Below, piece by piece: positions 20,067 through 27,275 of a DNA stretch of 64,000 nt. The stretch comes from an uncultured Lachnospiraceae bacterium. Its GTDB lineage: Bacteria > Bacillota > Clostridia > Lachnospirales > Lachnospiraceae. Under the pieces are notes generated by a model. The model was not told where the DNA came from. It did not search any database and saw nothing but the letters and a program-made list of their open reading frames with translations. The stretch's first letter is position 1; each line of letters starts with the position of its first letter. Position numbers and translations under genes: made by a program. The stretch covers positions 5,582 through 69,581 of the forward strand of contig URRW01000010.1 of NCBI GenBank assembly GCA_900550285.1, in the 5' to 3' direction.

Positions 20067-20996
20067 TCACAGCCGAAAGCCCGCCTTGAACGCCTTCGAC
20101 GCAAACGCCGCCTCAAAATCGCACAGCTCATGCAGCTCGATCTGCGGAAGCTTTACCTTGCCTTCCTTCAAAAGCTTCAGCGCAGGCTCAAACGGGCCGC
20201 ATCTGCTCCCGGTGATCGTGATCTCGTTGACCGCCACCTGGCTCATGTTGATGTTCAGGTTTCCGGCATAGGTGCTTTTTAAGATCACCGTCCCCTTTTT
20301 GCGGACAAGCTCCAGCGCCGTCGGAAGCCCTGTAGGCGAGCCCGTGCACTCCACCACATATTCGTAGCCTTCTTTTTCGCCCTGCCGCGTCACCTTCGCA
20401 AACGGGCGGAATGCTTCCAGCTTCTCTTCATGCCTTCCGATCACGGTCAGATCCACGCCCGTCAGCGCCAGCACCTGCGCCGTCATGAGTGCCAGCCTTC
20501 CGTCGCCCAGCACCGCTGCGTTTTTATCCGGTGAAACATGCACCTGCGTCAGGATTTCCAGCGCCGCCGCAAGCGGCTCCGTAAATACCGCCACCTCATC
20601 CGGCAGCGTTTCCGGCACTTCATGGAGCAGTGCGGTATCGATCGTCATATATTCCGCAAAGCATCCGTCCTTATCCGTCATTCCCAGCACCCGGCGCTGC
20701 GAGCAGTGCGTCGGCCTGCCCGTGCGGCAGTAAACGCACTTTCCGCACGCTGCGTTCAGCTCCCCGACCACGCGCTTCCCGATCCAGCCTGCATCGGGGG
20801 AGGAAATGACCTCGCCCACAAACTCGTGTCCCATCACGCCGGTAAAATCAGGCTTATAGCCCCTGCGCACTTCCTTATCCGTATTGCACACCGCCGCCAG
20901 ATGAATTTTTACAAGGCTCTCCTCCCGCCTGCATACGGGCATCGGAAGATCCTCCCGGTACAGCGCATCCTTTCCGTCAAAATAAATTCCTTTCAT
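20067..20996 (-). CDS. Zinc-dependent medium-chain dehydrogenase
   Basis: A 309-residue MDR-superfamily oxidoreductase. The catalytic zinc pattern is GHEFVGEV near residue 55, and the structural zinc lobe reads CGKCVYCRTGRPTHC at ~88-102. The nucleotide fold has a GDGRLALMTAQVLAL glycine motif. The substrate is unknown; it is somewhat shorter than the typical 340-350 residues. It lies 33 bases after the CapA-like gene and just before the rplJ promoter, splitting what is usually a continuous rplKAJL cluster. Confidence 0.85.
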   Translation of the reverse strand: MKGIYFDGKDALYREDLPMPVCRREESLVKIHLAAVCNTDKEVRRGYKPDFTGVMGHEFVGEVISSPDAGWIGKRVVGELNAACGKCVYCRTGRPTHCSQRRVLGMTDKDGCFAEYMTIDTALLHEVPETLPDEVAVFTEPLAAALEILTQVHVSPDKNAAVLGDGRLALMTAQVLALTGVDLTVIGRHEEKLEAFRPFAKVTRQGEKEGYEYVVECTGSPTGLPTALELVRKKGTVILKSTYAGNLNINMSQVAVNEITITGSRCGPFEPALKLLKEGKVKLPQIELHELCDFEAAFASKAFKAGFRL

Positions 20997-21029
20997 CCCG
21001 TCGCCTCCCGTCTTTTCTGACCGCGCCTT

Positions 21030-22268
21030 TCAGCGCTTTGTTATAAATCCGTCCGCATCGATATTCACGTCCGGCGAGATCTGCCGCATATAGGAAAGCA
21101 CCCGTTCCTTCTCAGCGCCGTGCAGCATCGATACATAGCAGTCCTCCTGCCGCCCCGGAATAAACTGCAGGCTTTTCAAGCCGTTTTCATCCAGCGTTAC
21201 CTTTACCAGACAGGTATCCTGCGCCTTTGAATTAAAAAAATAATTGCCCAGACTGTAAAATACCGGCGTGTCCCCACTGTAGGAAACCGGCTGCAGCACA
21301 TGGGGATGGTCCCCGATGATCAGATCCGCTCCCGCCTCTGCGATCTTAGGCGCCTGCTCCTTCTGCGCCCAGTCGATCTCATCTGTGGATTCGGTCCCCC
21401 AGTGGATATAAACGATCACATAATCGCTTACCGCCTTCGCATTCCGCACCGTCTCCAAAAGCCGCTCCACGTCCCAGCAGCGGAAAACGCCCGGCGAATC
21501 CAACGTCGCCTCCTTCGTATCCGGATTGTCCGTGCGCTCGATCTGGGTCGCGGAAATAAAAGCGATCCTTTTATCGTTTGCAATAAAATATACCGGCTTT
21601 ACCGCCTCTTCCAGATTCCTCCCCGCCCCCACAAAGGGCATCCCGATCCGGTTTAACGTGTCGATGCTGTCCGTCAGCGATACCTCTCCGTAATCATAGG
21701 CATGGTTATTTGCCAGAGAAACGACATCTGTTCCCATATCGGTCAGATAGGAGGCGTATTCCGGCTTTGCCCGGAACGTAAATTTTTTCCCCGGCGTCGG
21801 CGTGCCGCGGTCGGTATAGGGAAATTCATTGTTTACCATAAAAATATCCGCTCTGCGCATCGCTTCCAGCATTTCCGGGGAAAAGGCGTCCTCGATCCTG
21901 CCGCCCCTCTGCTGCATTTTCGCCATTACGGCGTAATGATCGTCAAATAAAATATCTCCCGCAAACAGGATCGTCGTCTCATCCGGCGACGCCGTCTGCT
22001 TTGCATAAATCTTCTGATCCCGGCAAAGCGCCTCATCCGCCAGAAGAGCCGCATATTTCCCGCTCCCGGACGTATCCTCCGCCGCCGACACCTCGCCGAT
22101 CAGCTCCAGCAGCTGACTTTCCAGCTGCACCGCCGCAAGCTGCGGATTCCCGAAGCCTCCCAGCGCCCATCCGCCCAGAAGCAGCGCGCTTCCCAGCGCC
22201 ACCGTCAGGATCAGCGTCAGCCCGAATATGTGAAGGCTGCGCCGCCCCTTTTTCTTCTTTCCCGCCAT
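21030..22268 (-). CDS. CapA-family (poly-gamma-glutamate synthesis type) metallophosphatase-like protein
   Basis: 412 residues. A Lys-rich cytosolic start and one N-terminal membrane helix (~15-35) place the rest outside the cell. The CapA fold motifs are TILFAGDILFDDHY (~98), VSLANNHAYDYG (~185) and GDHPHVLQPVSY (~320), all metallophosphoesterase-like. Bacillus CapA takes part in polyglutamate export; distant family members like this one have unknown substrates. No capB or capC is nearby, so capsule synthesis is not supported. It is transcribed with the dehydrogenase that follows. Confidence 0.85.
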   Translation of the reverse strand: MAGKKKKGRRSLHIFGLTLILTVALGSALLLGGWALGGFGNPQLAAVQLESQLLELIGEVSAAEDTSGSGKYAALLADEALCRDQKIYAKQTASPDETTILFAGDILFDDHYAVMAKMQQRGGRIEDAFSPEMLEAMRRADIFMVNNEFPYTDRGTPTPGKKFTFRAKPEYASYLTDMGTDVVSLANNHAYDYGEVSLTDSIDTLNRIGMPFVGAGRNLEEAVKPVYFIANDKRIAFISATQIERTDNPDTKEATLDSPGVFRCWDVERLLETVRNAKAVSDYVIVYIHWGTESTDEIDWAQKEQAPKIAEAGADLIIGDHPHVLQPVSYSGDTPVFYSLGNYFFNSKAQDTCLVKVTLDENGLKSLQFIPGRQEDCYVSMLHGAEKERVLSYMRQISPDVNIDADGFITKR

Positions 22269-22394
22269 CCAAACTCCCTTTCACATCCTGCCGCTGCATC
22301 AGCCGCCAAAGCGCCGCTGCGCCCGAAACAGGATCTGCAATATCATTCTGTCTGCTTCCATTGTGAAGCTTTACGGCTTTTTTGTCAACCACGC

Positions 22395-22426
22395 AAAAAC
22401 TCCCCACACCAGATAGTGCAGGGAGT
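22395..22426 (-). terminator. Terminator after rplA
   Basis: ACTCCC and GGGAGT close a hairpin about 50 bases past rplA, with five T following on the minus strand. It separates the rplKA operon from the CapA-like gene. Confidence 0.7.
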
Positions 22427-22474
22427 CCTGATGCCGCAGCCTAAAAAAAGCTGCCGCCTTTATCCATTTTGGGA

Positions 22475-23167
22475 TTAGCAGTATTTTGCAGTAGAAACCT
22501 TCACGCCAGGGCCCATTGTGCTTGCCAGGGTGATGCTCTTTAAATACTGACCTTTCAGTGCGCTGGGCTTAGCCTTCATGATCGCATCCATCAGCGCTTT
22601 GTAGTTCTCAGCCAGAGCTTCTTCAGAGAAGGAAGCCTTACCAACCGGAACGTGGATGATGTTGGACTTATCCAGTCTGTACTCGATCTTACCAGCCTTG
22701 ATGTCGTTGATCGCCTTTGTTACATCCATGGTAACCGTGCCTGCCTTCGGGTTGGGCATCAGACCCTTAGGTCCCAGAACCTTACCCAGACGGCCTACAA
22801 CGCCCATCATGTCAGGAGTTGCAACAACAACGTCGAAGTCCAGCCAGCCTTCGTTCTGGATCTTGGGGATCAGCTCTTCGCCGCCGACGAAATCAGCGCC
22901 TGCTGCCTGAGCCTCGTCCAGCTTCGCGCCCTTTGCGAATACCAGAACCTTTACAGTCTTACCAGTTCCGTTGGGCAGTACAACTGCGCCGCGGATCTGC
23001 TGCTCTGCATGACGGCCGTCGCAGCCTGTTCTGATGTGAACTTCAACAGTCTCGTCAAATTTTGCTGTAGCTGTCTTCTTTACAAGGCTGATCGCCTCTG
23101 CAGGATCGTACTGTGTTGCGCGATCCACCAGTTTAGCGGCTTCGCCGTATTTCTTTCCATGTTTCAT
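22475..23167 (-). CDS. rplA: 50S ribosomal protein L1
   Basis: A 230-residue L1-stalk protein. The start at 23167 (MKHGKKYGEAAKLVD) is taken because GGAGG is eight bases upstream; upstream ATG codons overlap or abut that site. The segment MGVVGRLGKVLGPKGLMPNPK is the family signature. It follows rplK. Confidence 0.97.
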   Translation of the reverse strand: MKHGKKYGEAAKLVDRATQYDPAEAISLVKKTATAKFDETVEVHIRTGCDGRHAEQQIRGAVVLPNGTGKTVKVLVFAKGAKLDEAQAAGADFVGGEELIPKIQNEGWLDFDVVVATPDMMGVVGRLGKVLGPKGLMPNPKAGTVTMDVTKAINDIKAGKIEYRLDKSNIIHVPVGKASFSEEALAENYKALMDAIMKAKPSALKGQYLKSITLASTMGPGVKVSTAKYC

Positions 23168-23231
23168 GTTCATTACCTCCATTGGTTGTTAACGTAACGC
23201 CTCAGACGGCATTACTCCCAGTTCTATTTAC

Positions 23232-23657
23232 TCAGTCCTCTACAACGATACCCATGCTTCTTGCTGTGCCGGCGATCATGCTCATAGCAGCTTCTACGCT
23301 TGCAGCGTTCAGATCAGGCATTTTCAGTTCAGCGATCTCACGAACCTTGTCCTTGGAGATCGTAGCAACCTTGGTCTTATTCGGCACTGCGGAAGCGGTC
23401 TTTAAGTTGCATGCCTTCTTCAGCAATACAGCAGCGGGCGGAGTCTTGGTAATGAAGCTGAAACTTCTGTCCGCGTAAACGGTAATTACAACAGGGATGA
23501 TCACATCGCCCTTGTCGGCTGTTCTTGCATTGAACTGCTTTGTAAATTCAACAATGTTGACACCGTGCTGACCCAGTGCAGGACCTACCGGGGGAGCCGG
23601 TGTTGCCTTGCCAGCGGGGATCTGTAACTTAATGTAACCGGTAACTTTCTTTGCCAT
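23232..23657 (-). CDS. rplK: 50S ribosomal protein L11
   Basis: A 141-residue protein of the GTPase-associated centre. The start MAKKVTGYIKLQIPAG has AGGAGG eight bases upstream; an earlier GTG lies inside the ribosome site region. The N-terminal PAPPVGPALGQHGVNI loop, the thiostrepton-region signature, is intact. Confidence 0.97.
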   Translation of the reverse strand: MAKKVTGYIKLQIPAGKATPAPPVGPALGQHGVNIVEFTKQFNARTADKGDVIIPVVITVYADRSFSFITKTPPAAVLLKKACNLKTASAVPNKTKVATISKDKVREIAELKMPDLNAASVEAAMSMIAGTARSMGIVVED

Positions 23658-23785
23658 GTTAGGCACCTCCTAAATATATTGTGGTATGGCGCAGCGTTTC
23701 CTCCCGCATCCAGTGACGGGGCGCTGCTTCCACTGCTTAACGGATCGCTCCACCAAGCGACTTTGACTTTGCAGGCAGATTCTGC

Positions 23786-24304
23786 CTACTGTAACTTCCG
23801 TACTTCGGAAAAACTGATCTCTACAGGCGTATCCCTGCCGAACAGCTCTACATTGATCGTAACGGACTGTTTGCTGTAATCGATCTTGTGTACCGCGCCG
23901 ATGGTATCTTTCCATGCGCCTGCCACCACGACGATCGTATCGCCTTCGGAAAAATCGATGCTGACGTTTTCTTCCTGGATGCCGAGCGGCTTCATCTCCG
24001 CTTCCGTCAGCGGCACGGGCTTGCTTCCCGGTCCGACGAAGCCTGTGACGCCTCTCGTGTTGCGCACCACATACCATGTGTCGTCATTCATCACCATATT
24101 CACGAGAACGTATCCCGGAAACAGCTTCTTCTGAACGGTCTTTTTCGCGCCGTTCTTCATTTCCACCACTTCCTGCATAGGGACGCGCACCTCAAGGATC
24201 TCCTCCTCAAGATGTCTGTTCTCGATCGTCTTTTCCAGATCGGCTTTTACCTTGTTCTCATACCCGGAATAAGTATGTGCTACATACCATTTTGCTTCTG
24301 CCAT
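23786..24304 (-). CDS. nusG: Transcription termination/antitermination factor NusG
   Basis: 172 residues with an N-terminal NGN domain (KWYVAHTYSGYENKVK; LFPGYVLVNMVM). The C-terminal KOW domain holds FSEGDTIVVVAGAWKDTIG. It couples RNA polymerase to ribosomes or Rho. It follows secE with a 15-base gap, the standard order. Confidence 0.97.
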   Translation of the reverse strand: MAEAKWYVAHTYSGYENKVKADLEKTIENRHLEEEILEVRVPMQEVVEMKNGAKKTVQKKLFPGYVLVNMVMNDDTWYVVRNTRGVTGFVGPGSKPVPLTEAEMKPLGIQEENVSIDFSEGDTIVVVAGAWKDTIGAVHKIDYSKQSVTINVELFGRDTPVEISFSEVRKLQ

Positions 24305-24319
24305 CAGAATCTCCTCACT

Positions 24320-24535
24320 TTACATTGTCAAGAAATTGACGCCGTACTGTGCGATAACGTCAATGAGCGCAATGATGGCGCCCATGATAATGGAAACGAT
24401 CACAACAGCTACCGACTGTTTTAACAGGGTATCCTTATCCGGCCAGATGATCTTCTTAAACTCGGCTTTGACACCGTCAAAAAACTTGACTTTCGGTGCC
24501 TTGGGCGCTTTGGACGCCTTTTCTTCGTTTGACAT
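24320..24535 (-). CDS. secE: Preprotein translocase subunit SecE
   Basis: A 71-residue single-helix component of SecYEG. An amphipathic segment (FFDGVKAEFKKIIWPDKDTL) precedes one membrane helix (VAVVIVSIIMGAIIALIDVI). The start at 24535 fits AGGGG eight bases upstream; an in-frame TTG two codons earlier is less likely. Confidence 0.95.
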   Translation of the reverse strand: MSNEEKASKAPKAPKVKFFDGVKAEFKKIIWPDKDTLLKQSVAVVIVSIIMGAIIALIDVIAQYGVNFLTM

Positions 24536-24598
24536 ACGCAAACCCCTTTCAAAAGCAACGCGCTGCCGCCGTCTGTCTTTCAGGACGAAAGGCCGCTG

Positions 24599-24748
24599 TT
24601 ATTTCGTCTCTTTGTGCGTTGTGTGCTTCTTGCAGAATCTGCAGTACTTCTTGGTTTCCATTCTGTCAGGATGCGCTTTCTTATCCTTGGTTGTGTTATA
24701 GTTGCGCTGTTTGCATTCTGTACATGCCAGTGTGATTCTTGTACGCAT
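24599..24748 (-). CDS. rpmG: 50S ribosomal protein L33
   Basis: The small 49-residue protein begins MRTRITLACTECKQRNY and ends KKHTTHKETK. It keeps both CxxC pairs (CTEC and CRFC), so it is the zinc-binding form. GGAGGTGG lies just upstream of the ATG. It heads the secE-nusG-rplKA operon. Confidence 0.95.
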   Translation of the reverse strand: MRTRITLACTECKQRNYNTTKDKKAHPDRMETKKYCRFCKKHTTHKETK

Positions 24749-24908
24749 TTTTCCACCTCCGTGCGTGCTCATAAATTGTCGTGCACTCCCTCAAGCTCCC
24801 GCCCGTAGACGGCATGAGGTCGTCTGCTGAGCCCTTTTTGCTGTGCCGCCTTTCGGAAATCCCAAAATTGAGCATAAAAAAAAGACCTCTGATTTATCTT
24901 GCCCCTCG

Positions 24909-24937
24909 ACTATAGCACAGCTGATGCGTGCAGTCAA
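24909..24937 (-). promoter_or_regulatory. rpmG-secE-nusG-rplKA promoter
   Basis: On the minus strand, TTGACT (24937-24932) and TATAGT (24914-24909) are separated by 17 bases. It starts just beyond the glf stop codon and leaves a ~155 nt leader. Confidence 0.75.
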
Positions 24938-24945
24938 CAGGTTTT

Positions 24946-26064
24946 TTACATTTTTGCCGCCATGTCGAGGGCGCTTCTGATCACCTTGTCCATGTCGTAA
25001 TATTTGTACTGTCCCAGCCGTCCGCCAAAGAGGACGTTTTTCTCTTTTTGGGCAAGCTCTGCGTATCGCCCGTAAAGCGCTCCGTTCTTTTCGTCGTTGA
25101 TCGGATAATACGGCTCGTCGCCCGGCTTCCACTGGGCGGGATACTCCCTCGTGATCACCGTGCCGCCCTCTGTGCCAAACTCAAAATGCTTATGCTCGAT
25201 GATGCGGGTATAGGGAACCTCGCGCTCCGTATAGTTGACGACCGCGTTGCCCTGATAATTGCCGGTCTCCGGAAGCTCCTCCGTCTCAAAGCGCAGCGAA
25301 CGGTATTCCAGCGCGCCGAAGCAGTAGCCGTAATATTCGTCGATCATGCCCGTATAAACAAGCTTGTCCCAGCTGTCCTGCTCCCCTTCCGGCTTTTGTG
25401 CATTGCGCGCGGCAAACTCCTGATAGGAAATGCCCGTGCGCACCTCCGTATTTTCCAGAAGTTTTTCCACAAGCTGCGTATAGCCGCCCTCCGGTATCCC
25501 CTGATAGCGGTCGTTGAAATAGTTGTTGTCATAGGTAAACCGAAGCGGCAGGCGCTTGATGATAAAGGCGGGAAGCTCCGTGCAGTCCCGTCCCCACTGC
25601 TTCTCCGTATAGCCCTTGACAAGCTTCTCATAGACGTCGCGCCCGACGAGGCAGAGCGCCTGCTCCTCTAAGTTCTTCGGCTCAATGCCCGCATATTCCC
25701 CCCGCTGCGCCTCGATGATCTCTTTTGCCTGCGCAGGGGTTTTGATGTTCCACATTTTGCTGAACGTATTCATATTAAAAGGAAGGTTGTACAGCTCGTC
25801 CTGATAAACCGCCACCGGCGAATTGATGTAGTTGTTAAAGCGGGAAAACCGGTTCACATAGTTCCATACCTCTTCGTCCGAGGTGTGAAAAATATGGGCA
25901 CCAAATCTGTGTACATTGATGCCCATAACCTGCTCCGTATAAATATTTCCCGCAATATGATCCCTTTTTTCAAGCACAAGCACCTTTTTGCCGCGCGCCT
26001 GCATCTCATGTGCAAATACCGCGCCAAACAGCCCGGCACCTGCGATCAGATAATCATAATGCAT
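24946..26064 (-). CDS. glf: UDP-galactopyranose mutase
   Basis: A 372-residue flavoenzyme that converts UDP-galactopyranose to UDP-galactofuranose for surface glycans. The FAD-binding start is YLIAGAGLFGAVFAHEM, followed by VLEKRDHIAGNIYTE and HRFGAHIFHTSDEEVW. The late FGGRLGQYKYYDMDKVI closes the FAD site. No glycosyltransferases are adjacent. It lies 17 bases downstream of a small DNA-binding protein gene. Confidence 0.96.
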   Translation of the reverse strand: MHYDYLIAGAGLFGAVFAHEMQARGKKVLVLEKRDHIAGNIYTEQVMGINVHRFGAHIFHTSDEEVWNYVNRFSRFNNYINSPVAVYQDELYNLPFNMNTFSKMWNIKTPAQAKEIIEAQRGEYAGIEPKNLEEQALCLVGRDVYEKLVKGYTEKQWGRDCTELPAFIIKRLPLRFTYDNNYFNDRYQGIPEGGYTQLVEKLLENTEVRTGISYQEFAARNAQKPEGEQDSWDKLVYTGMIDEYYGYCFGALEYRSLRFETEELPETGNYQGNAVVNYTEREVPYTRIIEHKHFEFGTEGGTVITREYPAQWKPGDEPYYPINDEKNGALYGRYAELAQKEKNVLFGGRLGQYKYYDMDKVIRSALDMAAKM

Positions 26065-26081
26065 CTCTTTTCTCCCAAAAA

Positions 26082-26417
26082 TTATTTTGCCTTATATTTT
26101 TTAATCTGTACAAAGTCGTCCATCAGCCCGAGGATCTTGTCGCGTCCTTCCTGATTCAGCTTAACATAATACTGCATGACGCGGTTCTCCAACAGCTGCT
26201 CGCTGATGGTCGTATCCCTCTCAAGGGAGCTGAAATCCACAGGGTTTAAGTTTAACTTGCTGCACATCTTGATGACAGTGCCGTAAGCCATGCCGTCGAT
26301 GCCGCGCTCCAGAGCCGTTACGAGCGTGCTGTACGGAATCTGCATCTCCAGTGCGAACTGTCTTACGCTTCTATACTGACTTAAAATCTCTTTTTTCAGA
26401 ATCTGTGCCTTCGTCAT
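26082..26417 (-). CDS. Small helix-turn-helix regulator
   Basis: A 111-residue Xre-like protein. The HTH spans ~15-60 (SVRQFALEMQIPYSTLVTAL, then GTVIKMCSKLNLNPVDF). The C-terminal ~45 residues are a helical part with LNQEGRDKILGLMDDFVQI, found in many small Lachnospiraceae regulators. The start at 26417 has GGAGGG seven bases upstream. It is co-transcribed with glf. Its target is unknown. Confidence 0.8.
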   Translation of the reverse strand: MTKAQILKKEILSQYRSVRQFALEMQIPYSTLVTALERGIDGMAYGTVIKMCSKLNLNPVDFSSLERDTTISEQLLENRVMQYYVKLNQEGRDKILGLMDDFVQIKKYKAK

Positions 26418-26480
26418 TTTATGTCCCTCCGTTGTCATTTCATGTTTGTTTTCTTGACGTGGCTGTTGGCCTACCCATGT

Positions 26481-26510
26481 ATTGTACACTAAGCCCATCC
26501 TTTCCTGCAA
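26481..26510 (-). promoter_or_regulatory. Promoter of the regulator-glf pair
   Basis: On the minus strand, TTGCAG (26510-26505) and TACAAT (26486-26481) are spaced by 18 bases, giving a short leader before the gene. Confidence 0.55.
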
Positions 26511-26566
26511 CAGTTATTTACAAAAAAATGGTTGAAATATTATTGTTTTCTGTATGCTTCCGTCCC

Positions 26567-26595
26567 TTGACATCTCCCGCTTTTGCGGCTAAACT
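26567..26595 (+). promoter_or_regulatory. queT promoter
   Basis: TTGACA (26567-26572) and TAAACT (26590-26595) are spaced by 17 bases. Transcription would start at the 5' edge of the preQ1 riboswitch. Confidence 0.75.
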
Positions 26596-26603
26596 AAAAA
26601 GCC

Positions 26604-26645
26604 GAGTGTTCGAGACCTTCCACTCGTAAAACAAAACTAAAGGAG
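26604..26645 (+). promoter_or_regulatory. preQ1-I riboswitch
   Basis: A small H-type pseudoknot aptamer. P1 is GAGTG (26604-26608) with CACTC (26621-26625), the loop TTCGAGACCTTC lies between them, and the A-rich tail ends in AAAACTAAAGGAG. The 3' end merges with the ribosome site of queT, so ligand binding should hide the site and lower translation. Confidence 0.8.
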
Positions 26646-26652
26646 AAAACAA

Positions 26653-27174
26653 ATGAAAAACAAGAAAGCTCTGTATCTCACACAGGCGGCGATGATCGCC
26701 GCTCTCTACGTCGTGCTGACGATGATCGCAAACGCCTTCGGGCTGGCAAGCGGCAACATTCAGGTGCGCTTTTCGGAGGCGCTTACCGTGCTGCCCTTTC
26801 TGACGCCCGCCGCCGTCCCGGGTCTGTTTATCGGCTGTCTTGCCGCAAATCTGGCGACCGGCGCGATGCTGCCGGACATTGTCTTTGGCTCCCTCGCCAC
26901 CCTGCTCGGCGCTATCGGTACCTTCCTTCTTGGAAAGGCGGCAAAAAAGCAGCCTGCAAAAAAGACACTTTTTTCCTGGCTGTCCCCTCTGCCCCCGATC
27001 CTTGCAAACGCCCTGATCATCCCTCCTGTGTTAAAATACGCCTATGGCATCATCCCGATGTGGTTTTCTGCAGTGACCGTGACGATCGGCGAGATCATCT
27101 CCTGCGGCATCTTCGGGCTGATCCTGCTGTTTGCGCTCCGAAAATATAAAAACCAGCTTTTCCCTGCGGACTGA
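26653..27174 (+). CDS. queT: QueT-family queuosine precursor transporter
   Basis: A 173-residue membrane protein, an ECF-transporter substrate-binding (S) component with about five or six helices. It begins KKALYLTQAAMIAALYVVLT and has NIQVRFSEALTVLPFLTP, typical of QueT. The preQ1 riboswitch directly upstream supports uptake of preQ1 or a related base. The energising ECF module must be encoded elsewhere. Confidence 0.93.
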   Translation: MKNKKALYLTQAAMIAALYVVLTMIANAFGLASGNIQVRFSEALTVLPFLTPAAVPGLFIGCLAANLATGAMLPDIVFGSLATLLGAIGTFLLGKAAKKQPAKKTLFSWLSPLPPILANALIIPPVLKYAYGIIPMWFSAVTVTIGEIISCGIFGLILLFALRKYKNQLFPAD

Positions 27175-27207
27175 GCGCGCTTTTCCAAACGGCGCCGCAG
27201 CCCTGCT

Positions 27208-27252
27208 AAAAAAACGGCTGTCCCGGATCAAAACTCCGGGCAGCCGTTTTTT
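27208..27252. terminator. Bidirectional terminator after queT
   Basis: AAAAAACGGCTGTCCCGGA pairs with TCCGGGCAGCCGTTTTTT around a seven-base loop. It can also stop the convergent transcript of the 838-residue protein gene. Confidence 0.88.
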
Positions 27253-27275
27253 ATATTCTGTCAGCCTCTGCTTTT

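Noticed and set aside
20067..22268. CapA-like gene as part of a polyglutamate capsule cluster
   Set aside because: No capB, capC or other capsule synthesis gene is nearby; only a generic dehydrogenase follows.
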